A DNA stretch of 36,754 nt from contig CACXRO010000023.1 in NCBI GenBank assembly GCA_902770045.1, forward strand, positions 1 through 36,754, read 5' to 3'. The translations under genes were made by a program, and so were the position numbers. This document shows positions 25,021 to 33,490 of the stretch, one piece after another; the stretch's first letter is position 1, and each line of letters starts with the position of its first letter. Source of the DNA: an uncultured bacterium (GTDB taxonomy: Bacteria > Verrucomicrobiota > Kiritimatiellia > RFP12 > UBA1067). The notes under the pieces are model-generated. The model was not told the DNA's origin. It did not search any database and saw nothing but the letters and a program-made list of their open reading frames with translations.

Positions 25021-27207
25021 ATGGCTATCTCGATCAGTGATTTCAAGACCTGGGCCGGCGCCAACCAGCGCACGGCCGTGGCAGTGAACAACGGTGCGCT
25101 CGAGTCCGCGTCGAACCAGATCGGCATCCTGGACCGCATCTTCAGGCGCGGGACCGTCGACAGCGTGCGCAGCGCAGTGATGAAGGACTTCACCCGCGCG
25201 CTGAGCGCGAGGTACGGCGTCACCATCGCGCAGCAGGCCATCGCCAACGCCGGGCTCTCCGCGAATTCTGAGCTTACCGGAAGAACCATCTCCAGCGTCG
25301 TCGCGAACGCGAAGAAGCTCCGTGCCGACATGCTGCGCCCGATCGGGAAGCAGGACCTCACCCTCGGCGACACGACGATCGCGAAGTCTCAGTTCAAGGG
25401 CCTGGGGCCTGACGACAAGGCGTTCCTGGTCAAGTTCCTCAAGCGCCGCGCCGTCGCCGTGGAGCTGCTGGGGGAGTTCCCGCTCACCATGCCGGACTAC
25501 CAGGATTTCCACGCCCGCGCGACCGACCTCGTCGCGCGGCTCCGTGCGATGAGGGAGGCCGTCGTTCCGGCCAATGTCCCCGCGGACGAGTTCTACGCGG
25601 AAGTCGACGCGCTCGTTCGGGCGGTCGAGGGCAAGCTCGTGCAGATGCGCGACCTCCTGGCCGGCCAGCCGCTCGGCGAGACGAATATGCGGGAATACAG
25701 GGACCTGATGTTCGCCGCGGCGATCAGGACGGTGGAGGCGCTGCGCGCGTCGGCCCAGGGCAACGCCGCCGCCGAGGCCGCGCTCGGGAGAACGCTCGAG
25801 CAGTTCCGCAATCCGCAGGTACGGGCGGAGTTCGAGCCGTACGCGCAGCTCTCCAAGTCGGCCTTCAAGAACATCGCTCCCTTCATCGTCAGCATGGTCA
25901 AGGCGCGGCTGAACCGTGCGAATGTCCGTGGGTTCAATCTTGATGTCTCGGCGGTGGCCCAGCTGATGAAGAGCAGCTACCGGGCGGTCCTGAACGAGCG
26001 TACCTGGCCGGTCGTGAGCAAGACCTTCTCGACGTCCGTTGGGAACCGTCCGGTCGAGATGACGAGCACGATCGTGCCGGCGGAGCAGCTCGGGCGATCC
26101 GAGGAGAACCCGCGCGGTCTCATCGCGAGCCGCTATCCGCATGGCGTGCACGGCTACACGTGCCACAGCGCGGACGCGCGGAACGCCGTGAACCTCGCGG
26201 TGACGCAGCTGACCGTCAGCGACCCGGGCGGGCAGCCCAGGCTCGCGTTCTGTGGCGTCCGCCACAGCGTGCACTGCGCGTGGGAAATCCGCAACGACCA
26301 GGAGCGTGCGGAAGTGAACGCCCGCCGCGCCGAGGAGGCGGTGATGGCGGCCTTCATGGCGAAGTACTCCGTCCCGCGGAACCACGCCGAGCTGCCCGAG
26401 CCCGGCGAGGACGGCGCGGTGACCGTCGACCTGGACATCACCTCCGTCGCGCTGCTCACCCCGGACACGATGCGGAACTACTGGCGGCCCGGCTCCTCCA
26501 AGGACGAGCGCAGCATGCTCATGGACCAGACGGCGGCGTGGGACGCGGTGTCGCAGCGCGGGGTCTCGTTCCAGTACCAGGGGCGGCAGATCCGCGTAAG
26601 ACCGCACATCGTGACGTTCAACGTCGGCGTCAACGAGGGCGCGGTGAAGCTGAGCGGCATCGCTCCGAACAAGGCGGGCGGCTGGGACGCATCCGACCAG
26701 ATGAACAAGCGCGCCTTCGAGGCGCTGACGCGCGATGCAATGGCGTTCGTCAACGACAAGACGAAGGACGGGAACCTCAGGGCCGCGGTCCTCGCGCTCT
26801 ACACCCAGTGCCACAACATCATCGTGCTCAAGCGCGAGCGCAGCGACATGCACGACGCCTACAAGCTCGCCGCGCGGCTGGCGGTCCTGAGCCAGCTCAT
26901 CGGCAACATCCCGTGCTTCAACTGCAAGAGCGGCAAGGACCGCACCGGCGAGATGGACGTCGAGTGCAAGTTCCTCGCGGCGCTGATCGCCCGCGGCGAG
27001 AAGATCCCGGCGCCCGGCGCCGAGCTCACGGAGGAGCAGAAGGGGCTCTTCCGCGCGGTCGCTCTCCAGGGCGGCAACTTCGAGGTCCAGAAGATGAACG
27101 TCGGCGTCGCCGGCTTCATGTCCGGCAGCGTGAAGTCGATCGAGGAGCGGCTCGGCGGCAAGGCGTACCACACCTTCCACCGCGGCGGCGCGAACAACAT
27201 CGCCTGA
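25021..27207 (+). CDS. SopB/IpgD-like phosphoinositide phosphatase (predicted type III effector)
   Basis: The protein has 728 residues, no signal peptide and no membrane segment. The catalytic CX5R motif is NCKSGKDRTG with C635 and R641, the form used by SopB/SigD, IpgD and the INPP4-type phosphatases. Further SopB landmarks occur in the same order: FCGVRH (410-415), a 'x-x-x-LLTP' strand near 481, FNVGVNE (533-539), AYKLAARLAVL upstream of the active site, and GGNFEVQKMN after it. SopB and IpgD remove phosphate from phosphatidylinositol phosphates in host membranes after injection by a type III system. Residues 1-300 are helical, lack recognisable similarity, and should hold the secretion and chaperone-binding signals. 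AAAGGAGA precedes the ATG. The upstream gene is a CesT-like chaperone, matching the SigE/IpgE arrangement. Confidence 0.88.
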   Translation: MAISISDFKTWAGANQRTAVAVNNGALESASNQIGILDRIFRRGTVDSVRSAVMKDFTRALSARYGVTIAQQAIANAGLSANSELTGRTISSVVANAKKLRADMLRPIGKQDLTLGDTTIAKSQFKGLGPDDKAFLVKFLKRRAVAVELLGEFPLTMPDYQDFHARATDLVARLRAMREAVVPANVPADEFYAEVDALVRAVEGKLVQMRDLLAGQPLGETNMREYRDLMFAAAIRTVEALRASAQGNAAAEAALGRTLEQFRNPQVRAEFEPYAQLSKSAFKNIAPFIVSMVKARLNRANVRGFNLDVSAVAQLMKSSYRAVLNERTWPVVSKTFSTSVGNRPVEMTSTIVPAEQLGRSEENPRGLIASRYPHGVHGYTCHSADARNAVNLAVTQLTVSDPGGQPRLAFCGVRHSVHCAWEIRNDQERAEVNARRAEEAVMAAFMAKYSVPRNHAELPEPGEDGAVTVDLDITSVALLTPDTMRNYWRPGSSKDERSMLMDQTAAWDAVSQRGVSFQYQGRQIRVRPHIVTFNVGVNEGAVKLSGIAPNKAGGWDASDQMNKRAFEALTRDAMAFVNDKTKDGNLRAAVLALYTQCHNIIVLKRERSDMHDAYKLAARLAVLSQLIGNIPCFNCKSGKDRTGEMDVECKFLAALIARGEKIPAPGAELTEEQKGLFRAVALQGGNFEVQKMNVGVAGFMSGSVKSIEERLGGKAYHTFHRGGANNIA

Positions 27208-27229
27208 CCCCGCGAGCCTCGCCCACCCA

Positions 27230-27258
27230 TTGCCCGATTCCGCGAATTAGTGTATAAT
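27230..27258 (+). promoter_or_regulatory. Promoter of the fucose cluster, TTGCCC-N17-TATAAT, near-leaderless
   Basis: TTGCCC (27230-27235) and TATAAT (27253-27258) are 17 nt apart. The fucP ATG at 27267 is 8 nt after the -10 box. No operator can be recognised. Confidence 0.7.
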
Positions 27259-27266
27259 TCGCACTT

Positions 27267-28649
27267 ATGAAAACAGATACCCCTGTCGTTCCGAAGAAAT
27301 ACCTCGCCGTGTTCATCATGCTCACGAGCTGCTTTGCGCTCTGGGGGCTCCTGAACAACATGACGGACAACCTCGTGCCGTCCTTCCAGAAGATCTTCAT
27401 GACCAGCCAGTCGACGGCCGGCTTCGTGCAGATCTCGTTCTACGGCGCGTACTCGGTGATCGCCATCTTCGCCTCGCTGCTGATCCAGAAGGCCGGCTAC
27501 CGGGTGGGGGTGCTGTTCGGGCTTGGGGTGTACGTGATCGGCGCGCTCCTCTACGTGCCGGCGTGCGTGCTGCAGAGCTTCTGGACGTACATCGTGGGGA
27601 TTTTCGTGGTGGCGGGCGGGTGCGCCGTCCTCGAGACCACCTGCAACCCGTACGTGCTGGCGCTGGGCGACGAGTCGACCGCCGTGCGGCGCCTCAACTT
27701 CGCGCAGATGTTCAACCCGCTCGGCTCGCTCGCGGGCATCGTCCTCGCGCAGCAGCTCATCCTCGCCAACCTCAATCCCGCGACGACCGAGGAGCGCATG
27801 GCGATGCCGGCCGAGGAGCTGAACGCGATCGTCCACCACGAGCTCTTCTGGGTGTGCGTGCCGTACGTGGGGCTCTGCGCGATCGCCGCGGCGATCTGGT
27901 TCTTCTTCTTCTTCCGCAAGCCGACTGAGATCGACCACGTGGCGGCGGAGAAGTCCAACCTCGGCGAGATCCTCTCCATCCTCGCGCACTCCCCGAAGTG
28001 GTACTGCGGCGTGGTGGCGCAGGTGTTCTACGTGGGCGTGCAGATTGCGGCGTGGACGTGGATGAACGTCTACTGCCAGAAGGAGCTCGGGGTCACGCCG
28101 GCGCAGGGCGCGTCCTACTACCTCATCGCGCTCAGCCTCTTCATCGCCTGCCGCTGGCTCTGCACCTTCCTCATGAAGTACTTCGAGCCGGCGAAGATGA
28201 TGGCCCTCTTCGCCTTCGGCGCGATCCTCTCGAGCTTCGGGGTGATGTACCTCAGGAGCGACGTCGTCTTCACCGTCGGCTCGCTGCCGTTCAGCTGGAA
28301 CGTGATCGCGCTCTGCTCGATGAGCGGCTTCATGTCGCTCATGTTCCCCACCATCTACGGCATCGGACTGGGCGGCATCGACCCGCGCGCGCACAAGCTC
28401 GGCGCGGCCGGGCTCATCATGGCGATCGTCGGCGGCGCGCTGCTGACGCCTTGGATGGCGTCGATCATCGACGCGCCCGGCTTCTGGGCGAAGCTGGTGC
28501 CGATGTTCGACGCGGCGGTCGACACCAACCTCCACGCATCCTCGCAGTCGCTTCGCGCGAGCTTCATCGTGCCCGCGATCTGCTTCGCCGTTGTCCTCGC
28601 CTACGCGCTCGCGTTCAGCCGGAGGGAGAAGCGGGGGGACGCCAGATGA
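27267..28649 (+). CDS. fucP: L-fucose:H+ symporter, FucP-type MFS transporter
   Basis: The protein has 460 residues and about 12 hydrophobic helices. FALWGLLNNMTDNLVPSFQK near residues 23-42 is the family signature around the substrate-binding Asp and Asn in helix 1. GxxLETTCNPYVLALG near 122-137 and NFAQMFNPLGSLAG near 147-160 are hallmark segments of FucP/glucose-galactose-type sugar transporters. FucP itself is the best guess because the next genes are a fucosidase and a galactosidase. The stop overlaps the next gene's ATG (ATGA at 28646). Confidence 0.9.
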   Translation: MKTDTPVVPKKYLAVFIMLTSCFALWGLLNNMTDNLVPSFQKIFMTSQSTAGFVQISFYGAYSVIAIFASLLIQKAGYRVGVLFGLGVYVIGALLYVPACVLQSFWTYIVGIFVVAGGCAVLETTCNPYVLALGDESTAVRRLNFAQMFNPLGSLAGIVLAQQLILANLNPATTEERMAMPAEELNAIVHHELFWVCVPYVGLCAIAAAIWFFFFFRKPTEIDHVAAEKSNLGEILSILAHSPKWYCGVVAQVFYVGVQIAAWTWMNVYCQKELGVTPAQGASYYLIALSLFIACRWLCTFLMKYFEPAKMMALFAFGAILSSFGVMYLRSDVVFTVGSLPFSWNVIALCSMSGFMSLMFPTIYGIGLGGIDPRAHKLGAAGLIMAIVGGALLTPWMASIIDAPGFWAKLVPMFDAAVDTNLHASSQSLRASFIVPAICFAVVLAYALAFSRREKRGDAR

Positions 28650-29590
28650 ACCGGCGCGAGTTCATTGCGTCCTGCGCCGCCGCGGCCTCGGCCGCCGCCC
28701 TGCCCGGCTGCGCGTCGCGTCCGCGGCGGGAAGGATGCCTTTTCCGGTACACCCCGTCCGGCGGGCTGCGCGTCCGCTGCGACGGGCTGGAGCGTCCGCT
28801 CCGCGTCTGGCAGGTGAGCGACTCGCACCTCAACCTCAGGGACTCGCGGGACGACGAATACAAGGACTTTTACGCGCGCATGGGCGTGGAGTGGAACCCC
28901 AAGCTGACCGCGCGCGAGGCGTTCGAGCGCATCCTCGACGACGCCCGGGAGAAGCGTCCGGACCTCCTGCTCGTCACCGGCGACCTCATCTCGTTCCCGA
29001 CCCTGAAGAACGTGGAGTTCGCGGTCGAGCGGCTTGACGCCTGCGGGGTGCCGTGGCTCTACACCGCCGGCAACCACGACTGGCATTTCGAGGGCGACGA
29101 GGGGTCGGACGCGGAGCAGCGCGCGCGGTGGATCGAGAAGCGTCTCCTGCCGCTCTACAAGGGCGAGGACCCGATGGCGTACGCGAAGACCGTCGGCGGC
29201 GTCAGGTTCCTGATGATCGACAACTCGACCTACAACGTGGACGAAAGGCAGCTCGAGTTCTTCCGCGCGGAGACGGCGAAGGGCGGCCCCTGCGTCCTCG
29301 CGATGCACATCCCCCTCTGGCACCGCGGATGGGGGGCGTATGCCTGCGGCAGTCCCGACTGGTGCACGGCGGCGGACAAGAACTGGCAGATCGAGCGGCG
29401 GCAGCCCTGGGCCGAGCGTCAGGACGAATCCACCTTCGAGTTCCGCCGCGCGGTGGACGAGGCGGACAGCCTCCTCGCGGTGCTCGCGGGGCACTACCAC
29501 CGGCTCGAGATGGTGTCGGACAGCGGCCTGGTGCACGCGACGGCGCCGCTCGCCGCCGTAGGCGAGATTCTAAAGGTGACAATCGGTTAA
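28646..29590 (+). CDS. Calcineurin-like phosphoesterase, Tat-type lipoprotein
   Basis: The protein has 314 residues. The N-terminus has Arg-Arg at 3-4, an Ala-rich core and a lipobox LPGC with C22, so it should be exported, possibly by Tat, and lipid-anchored. Metallophosphoesterase motifs appear in order: DSHL (metal ligands D and H) near 58-61, GDLIS near 112-116, GNHDW near 142-146, a His near 220, and GHYHRL near 281-286. The substrate is unknown; a sugar- or nucleotide-phosphate is possible given the glycan genes around. The longer open frame upstream is a shadow of fucP. Translation is coupled to fucP by the ATGA overlap. Confidence 0.9.
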   Translation: MNRREFIASCAAAASAAALPGCASRPRREGCLFRYTPSGGLRVRCDGLERPLRVWQVSDSHLNLRDSRDDEYKDFYARMGVEWNPKLTAREAFERILDDAREKRPDLLLVTGDLISFPTLKNVEFAVERLDACGVPWLYTAGNHDWHFEGDEGSDAEQRARWIEKRLLPLYKGEDPMAYAKTVGGVRFLMIDNSTYNVDERQLEFFRAETAKGGPCVLAMHIPLWHRGWGAYACGSPDWCTAADKNWQIERRQPWAERQDESTFEFRRAVDEADSLLAVLAGHYHRLEMVSDSGLVHATAPLAAVGEILKVTIG

Positions 29591-29616
29591 TGGCCGTCAG
29601 GCCGGAAAGGAACAGG

Positions 29617-31071
29617 ATGAACCGGAACAATGCGAGGAAAGGAATGGCGGCGATTGCGGCCGCGTGCGCGGCGCTTGCGCTTACGGCGGCGGCGGAACAC
29701 AAGCGGCGGTATCCGGAACTGCCGGAGAAGATCACCGCCGAGACGCCGGCGCAGCGCGACGCGCGGATGGCGTGGTGGCGCGACGCGCGCTTCGGCATGT
29801 TCATCCACTTCGGCCTCTATGCCGCGCCGGCCCGCCACGAGTGGGTGAGGTCCGTGGAGGGGATCGACAACGAGACCTACGACTCGAAGTACCTCCCCCG
29901 CTTCAACCCCGACCTCTTCGACGCGGACGAGTGGGCGGCGCAGGCCAAGCGCGCGGGGATGAAGTACATCGTGCTCACCACCAAGCACCACGAGGGCTTC
30001 TGCATGTGGGACACGAAGACCACCGACTACAAGATCACCAAGACCGCGTTCGGGCGCGACCTCGTGCGCGAGTACGTGGACGCGTGCCGCCGCGCCGGGC
30101 TCGGGGTAGGGTTCTACTTCTCGATCATGGACTGGCACCACCCCGACTACACGGTGGACAACCCGCACCCGCTCATGACCAGGCTGCGCAAGGAGGGCAA
30201 GAAGGGCAAGGAGCTCGAGGACGCCGTCGCCGCGCTCAACGCGACGCGGAACATGGACCGCTACCGCGAGTACATGCACGCGCAGATCCGCGAGCTCTTG
30301 ACCGAGTACGGCAAGATCGACATCATTTGGTACGACTTCACCCCCGTCTCCGAGAAGTTCGGCAAGACCTACAAGGACTGGGACGCGGTCAAGGTCGTCA
30401 AGATGACGCGCGAGCTGCAGCCCGGCGCGATCATCAACAACCGCCTCGACCTCATGGAGACCGAGGACGGCTGGGACTTCATCTGCCCCGAGCAGTTCAA
30501 GGTGCAGATCTGGCCGACGGTGCGCGGCCGGCGCGTGCCCTGGGAGACGTGCCAGACGTTCTCCGGCAGCTGGGGCTACAGCCGCGACGAGACGACGTGG
30601 AAGGGCGTGCACCAGCTCGTCGAGCTGCTGGTCCACTCCGTCTCCAAGGGCGGCAACCTGATCATGAACGTCGGCCCCACCGCCCGCGGCACCTTCGACG
30701 ACCGCGCGCTGGAGCGGCTCGACGGCTTCGCGAAGTGGATGAAGGTGAACTCGCGCTCCATCTACGGCTGCACGATGGCGCCGGACGGCTTCGCCGCGCC
30801 CGACGGCGCCGCGCTCACCTGGAACGAGAAGACCGGTCGGCTCTACATCCACCTCTTCGACTACCCGATGGGCTACCTGCCCGTCGCCTTCATCGACAAG
30901 GTGGAGTACGCGCAGTTCCTGCACGACGGCTCGGAGATCAAGTTCCGCGCCAAGCCGCCGCTCGCGGAGGCCGCGGACGGCGAGCAGTTCGGGGTCATGG
31001 GCGGCATGGAGCTCCCCGTCGTCAAGCCGGCGGTGGAGATTCCGGTGATCGAGTGCTGGCTCAAGCAGTGA
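29617..31071 (+). CDS. Secreted GH29 alpha-L-fucosidase (second copy)
   Basis: 484 residues from the ATG at 29617, chosen because GGAAAGGA lies just upstream; an in-frame ATG at 29590 overlaps the previous stop and would add nine residues. Signal peptide is residues 1-26 (Ala-rich, cleavage near Ala-Ala-Ala). WWRDARFGMFIHFGLYAAPA, TKHHEGFCMW, and WYD with D240 as likely nucleophile, then SKGGNLIMNVGPTARG, define GH29. It is clearly a different paralogue from the enzyme at 4872 (extra residues after WHHPDY, a different nucleophile context), so the two may cut different linkages. Its place after fucP ties it to fucose uptake. Confidence 0.95.
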   Translation: MNRNNARKGMAAIAAACAALALTAAAEHKRRYPELPEKITAETPAQRDARMAWWRDARFGMFIHFGLYAAPARHEWVRSVEGIDNETYDSKYLPRFNPDLFDADEWAAQAKRAGMKYIVLTTKHHEGFCMWDTKTTDYKITKTAFGRDLVREYVDACRRAGLGVGFYFSIMDWHHPDYTVDNPHPLMTRLRKEGKKGKELEDAVAALNATRNMDRYREYMHAQIRELLTEYGKIDIIWYDFTPVSEKFGKTYKDWDAVKVVKMTRELQPGAIINNRLDLMETEDGWDFICPEQFKVQIWPTVRGRRVPWETCQTFSGSWGYSRDETTWKGVHQLVELLVHSVSKGGNLIMNVGPTARGTFDDRALERLDGFAKWMKVNSRSIYGCTMAPDGFAAPDGAALTWNEKTGRLYIHLFDYPMGYLPVAFIDKVEYAQFLHDGSEIKFRAKPPLAEAADGEQFGVMGGMELPVVKPAVEIPVIECWLKQ

Positions 31072-31086
31072 CAAGGCGGGGTTGAG

Positions 31087-32940
31087 ATGTCCATGTCTCC
31101 GTCCTGCTGCATTGCGATGTGCTTCGCCGCGGTCGTTGCGGCGGGCGCCGAGGTCAACGTCGGCGACTGGGCGCTTGGCGGCGCCGCCGTCGTCAGGTGC
31201 GACAGCCCCGGCGGCTGGAAGCTGACCGCCGCGGCGGTTCCGTCCGGCGAGGATGGCGTCTCGCTGGTGCGTGTCTCCGCCAAGTCGGAGAGCCCGGCGA
31301 AGAAGCCCGTGTTCTCGGTCAAGGTGCGGATCCCCGGCGGCGAGGCGCGGACGCTGTGGCGGCCGGAGCTCGGCTGCCGCAAGTTCGACCGCGCCGGCGT
31401 GATGCCCTACGAGAGCCACGCGCGGTTCAAGAGCTGCGCGGCGCAGTGGATGCCGCTCTACTCCTTCCTCGACGCGGAGGACCGCAGCGTCCTGACGCTC
31501 GCGGCGTCCGAGTCGCGCGGGCGCGTCGTTTTCCGCGGCGGAACTGAGGAGGGGCCGAATACGCTGGTGGCCGAGTTCACCTTCAACACCATGGACTGCG
31601 AGGAGCCGGCGGACGGCTTCGAGGTGACGGTGCGCTACGATACGCGCCGCCTCGCCGCCGACCGCGCGCTGCCGGCCGCCGCCGCCTGGCTGCGCGCCGC
31701 CGATCCGGCGCCGGAGCGCCCGGTCCCCGCCGCCGCCTTCGAGCCGGTCTGGTCGTCGTGGTGCGCCTACCACTCGTACCTCAACGACGAGATCGTCGAG
31801 CGCGAGGCGGCGGCGGCGCGCTCGCTCGGGCTCAACTGGATCATCCTCGACGACGGCTGGCAGGTGCCGGAGGGACTCTCGTTCTGCGACGGCGAGAATC
31901 TCCCGTCCCCGCGCTACTCGAAGGACTTCGCCGCGCACGTGCGGCGGCTCCACGACGCGGGGACGAAGGTGGTGCTGTGGTATCCGGTCACGCTGGTGAC
32001 GGACAACGCGCCGAACATCGCCGACTACGACGGGCAGATGCTCTACCGGCGCTCCTGGGGGCCGCAGATATGGGATCCTCGGTTCCCCGCCCGCCGCGCG
32101 TTCTTCCACGGACGGATCGCCGCGGCGATGCGCGACTGGAAGGTCGACGGGCTGAAGCTCGACTTCGTCGACTCCTGGGGGCTCGACTTCGACACGATGC
32201 GGCTGCCGGACGTCTCGGGCGGGATCGGCGGGCGCGACGTCCGCGACCTGATGCCGTCCGTGGTGAAGACGATGACGGAGGCGCGCGAGATCGTGTCCGG
32301 CGCCCGTCCCGACGCGCTGATCGAGTTCCGCCAGTGCTACGTCGGCCCCGTCATGCTCAAGTGCTGCACGCAGATGCGCGTCCAGGACTGCCCCGGCTCG
32401 CTTGCCGAGATGCGCTACGGCATCGCGAACCTGCGCCTTACGTGCGGGCCGAACGCCGTCCACTCCGACCCGATCCAGTGGGCGCGAGACGCGACCGCGG
32501 AGCAGGTGGCCGAGTCCGTGCTCGCCTCGATCTTCGGCATCGGGCAGTATTCGGTGCAGTTGACCGCGGCGCCGGCCGGGCAGCTTGCGGTGCTGAAGCA
32601 CTGGGTGGCGTTCACGCGGGCGCACTCACAGGCGCTCTACCGCGGCGACTTCCGCGTGCAGGGGCTGTCCTCCGACGCGCCGGTGCTGGTCGGCGAGACG
32701 GCGGAGGAGCGGGTCGTCGGCGCGTACAAGCCGGGGTTCGTGGCGGACTGCGGCGCGCCTGACCGGCGGGTGTTCGTCCTGAACTGCACGGGGACGCCGC
32801 GCGTCGCGGTGCGCTTCGCGGCGGCGGCGAAGGGCGTGGTCTACGGGCCGGACGGCGCGCGCCGCGGCGACGTGGAGATTCCCGCCGGGCTTGCCGAGAT
32901 CCAGGTTCCGCGCGGCGGTTTCGTCGAGGTCGCCCAGTAG
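31087..32940 (+). CDS. Secreted GH36-like alpha-galactosidase
   Basis: 617 residues with a signal peptide of about 21. The N-terminal beta domain spans about 22-215. The barrel starts Val-Trp-Ser-Ser-Trp-Cys-Ala-Tyr near 219-226, with Ile-Leu-Asp-Asp-Gly-Trp-Gln near 253-259. D359 in GLKLDFVD is the probable nucleophile; D434 in RVQDCPGS the probable acid/base. This order fits the melibiase clan (GH36). The likely reaction is release of alpha-linked galactose, such as from blood-group B or raffinose-type glycans. Related enzymes in the clan act on other alpha-linked sugars, so specificity is inferred. It follows the fucosidase by 15 nt. Confidence 0.88.
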   Translation: MSMSPSCCIAMCFAAVVAAGAEVNVGDWALGGAAVVRCDSPGGWKLTAAAVPSGEDGVSLVRVSAKSESPAKKPVFSVKVRIPGGEARTLWRPELGCRKFDRAGVMPYESHARFKSCAAQWMPLYSFLDAEDRSVLTLAASESRGRVVFRGGTEEGPNTLVAEFTFNTMDCEEPADGFEVTVRYDTRRLAADRALPAAAAWLRAADPAPERPVPAAAFEPVWSSWCAYHSYLNDEIVEREAAAARSLGLNWIILDDGWQVPEGLSFCDGENLPSPRYSKDFAAHVRRLHDAGTKVVLWYPVTLVTDNAPNIADYDGQMLYRRSWGPQIWDPRFPARRAFFHGRIAAAMRDWKVDGLKLDFVDSWGLDFDTMRLPDVSGGIGGRDVRDLMPSVVKTMTEAREIVSGARPDALIEFRQCYVGPVMLKCCTQMRVQDCPGSLAEMRYGIANLRLTCGPNAVHSDPIQWARDATAEQVAESVLASIFGIGQYSVQLTAAPAGQLAVLKHWVAFTRAHSQALYRGDFRVQGLSSDAPVLVGETAEERVVGAYKPGFVADCGAPDRRVFVLNCTGTPRVAVRFAAAAKGVVYGPDGARRGDVEIPAGLAEIQVPRGGFVEVAQ

Positions 32941-32956
32941 TCGTGGCGAGCCACGA
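32941..32956 (+). repeat. Perfect 16-bp palindrome upstream of the YhcH promoter
   Basis: TCGTGGC-GA-GCCACGA starts one base after the GH36 stop codon and ends 7 nt before the -10 box of the next gene, so it covers the -35 to spacer region. It could be an operator or a short 3' hairpin; no T-run follows. Confidence 0.5.
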
Positions 32957-32960
32957 ATAT

Positions 32961-32968
32961 GGTATAAT
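32961..32968 (+). promoter_or_regulatory. Extended -10 promoter of the YhcH gene, near-leaderless
   Basis: TGGTATAAT ends at 32968, 8 nt before the ATG at 32977. No clear -35; the palindrome overlaps where it would be. Confidence 0.7.
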
Positions 32969-32976
32969 TCACGTAC

Positions 32977-33483
32977 ATGATGAAGAACGAACCGGAGATG
33001 CAGCACTATTTCGGCAAGATAGCCGACACCGCGGAGCTGGAGAAGGTCCATCCGCGGCTGAAGATCGCGTTCGACTTCCTGAAGCGGAAGGGCCTCGCCT
33101 CGCTCGCCTGCGGCACCTACGAGCTCGAGGGTGGCGCGCCGGGCGAGAAGGACGCGGTGTTCGCGATGGTGCAGGAGGTCGACCTGAAGGCGGTGGTGCC
33201 CGGCCCCCAGCGCCTCGAGGCCCACGGCAGGTATATCGACGTCCAGGCGCCGATTTCCGACGAGGAGACGTTCGGCGTGGCCGAGCTCGACCCCTCGCGG
33301 CCGGACTTCGCCTTCGACGAGGAGAAGGACGTCGGCTTCGTCGACATGGACTGCGAGCTCAGGACCCTGCGGCCCGGCGATTTCGCCGTCTTCATGCCGC
33401 CGCGCGGTGCCCACGCGCCGTGCCTCTCGCTGGACGGACCGCGGCGGATCCGCAAAGTGGTGGTGAAGGTGCTTGCCGACTGA
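32977..33483 (+). CDS. YhcH/YjgK/YiaL (DUF386) family protein
   Basis: The protein has 168 residues. HGRYIDVQAPISDEETFGVA near 88-107 is the family core (His and Glu line the metal site), followed by RPGDFAVFMPPRGAHAPCLS near 130-149, where the His-x-Pro-Cys block normally completes the site. Family members (YhcH, TabA, EbgC) form beta-barrels linked to sugar metabolism. In this context a role in fucose or galactose handling is plausible but not shown. Two ATGs stand in tandem; the first gives the best distance for a leaderless message. The stop is 7 nt before NAD kinase. Confidence 0.88.
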   Translation: MMKNEPEMQHYFGKIADTAELEKVHPRLKIAFDFLKRKGLASLACGTYELEGGAPGEKDAVFAMVQEVDLKAVVPGPQRLEAHGRYIDVQAPISDEETFGVAELDPSRPDFAFDEEKDVGFVDMDCELRTLRPGDFAVFMPPRGAHAPCLSLDGPRRIRKVVVKVLAD

Positions 33484-33490
33484 CCGAACG

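Noticed and set aside
29587..32625. A 1012-codon open frame on the minus strand opposite the GH29 and GH36 genes
   Set aside because: Antisense shadow; the plus strand encodes two enzymes with catalytic motifs.
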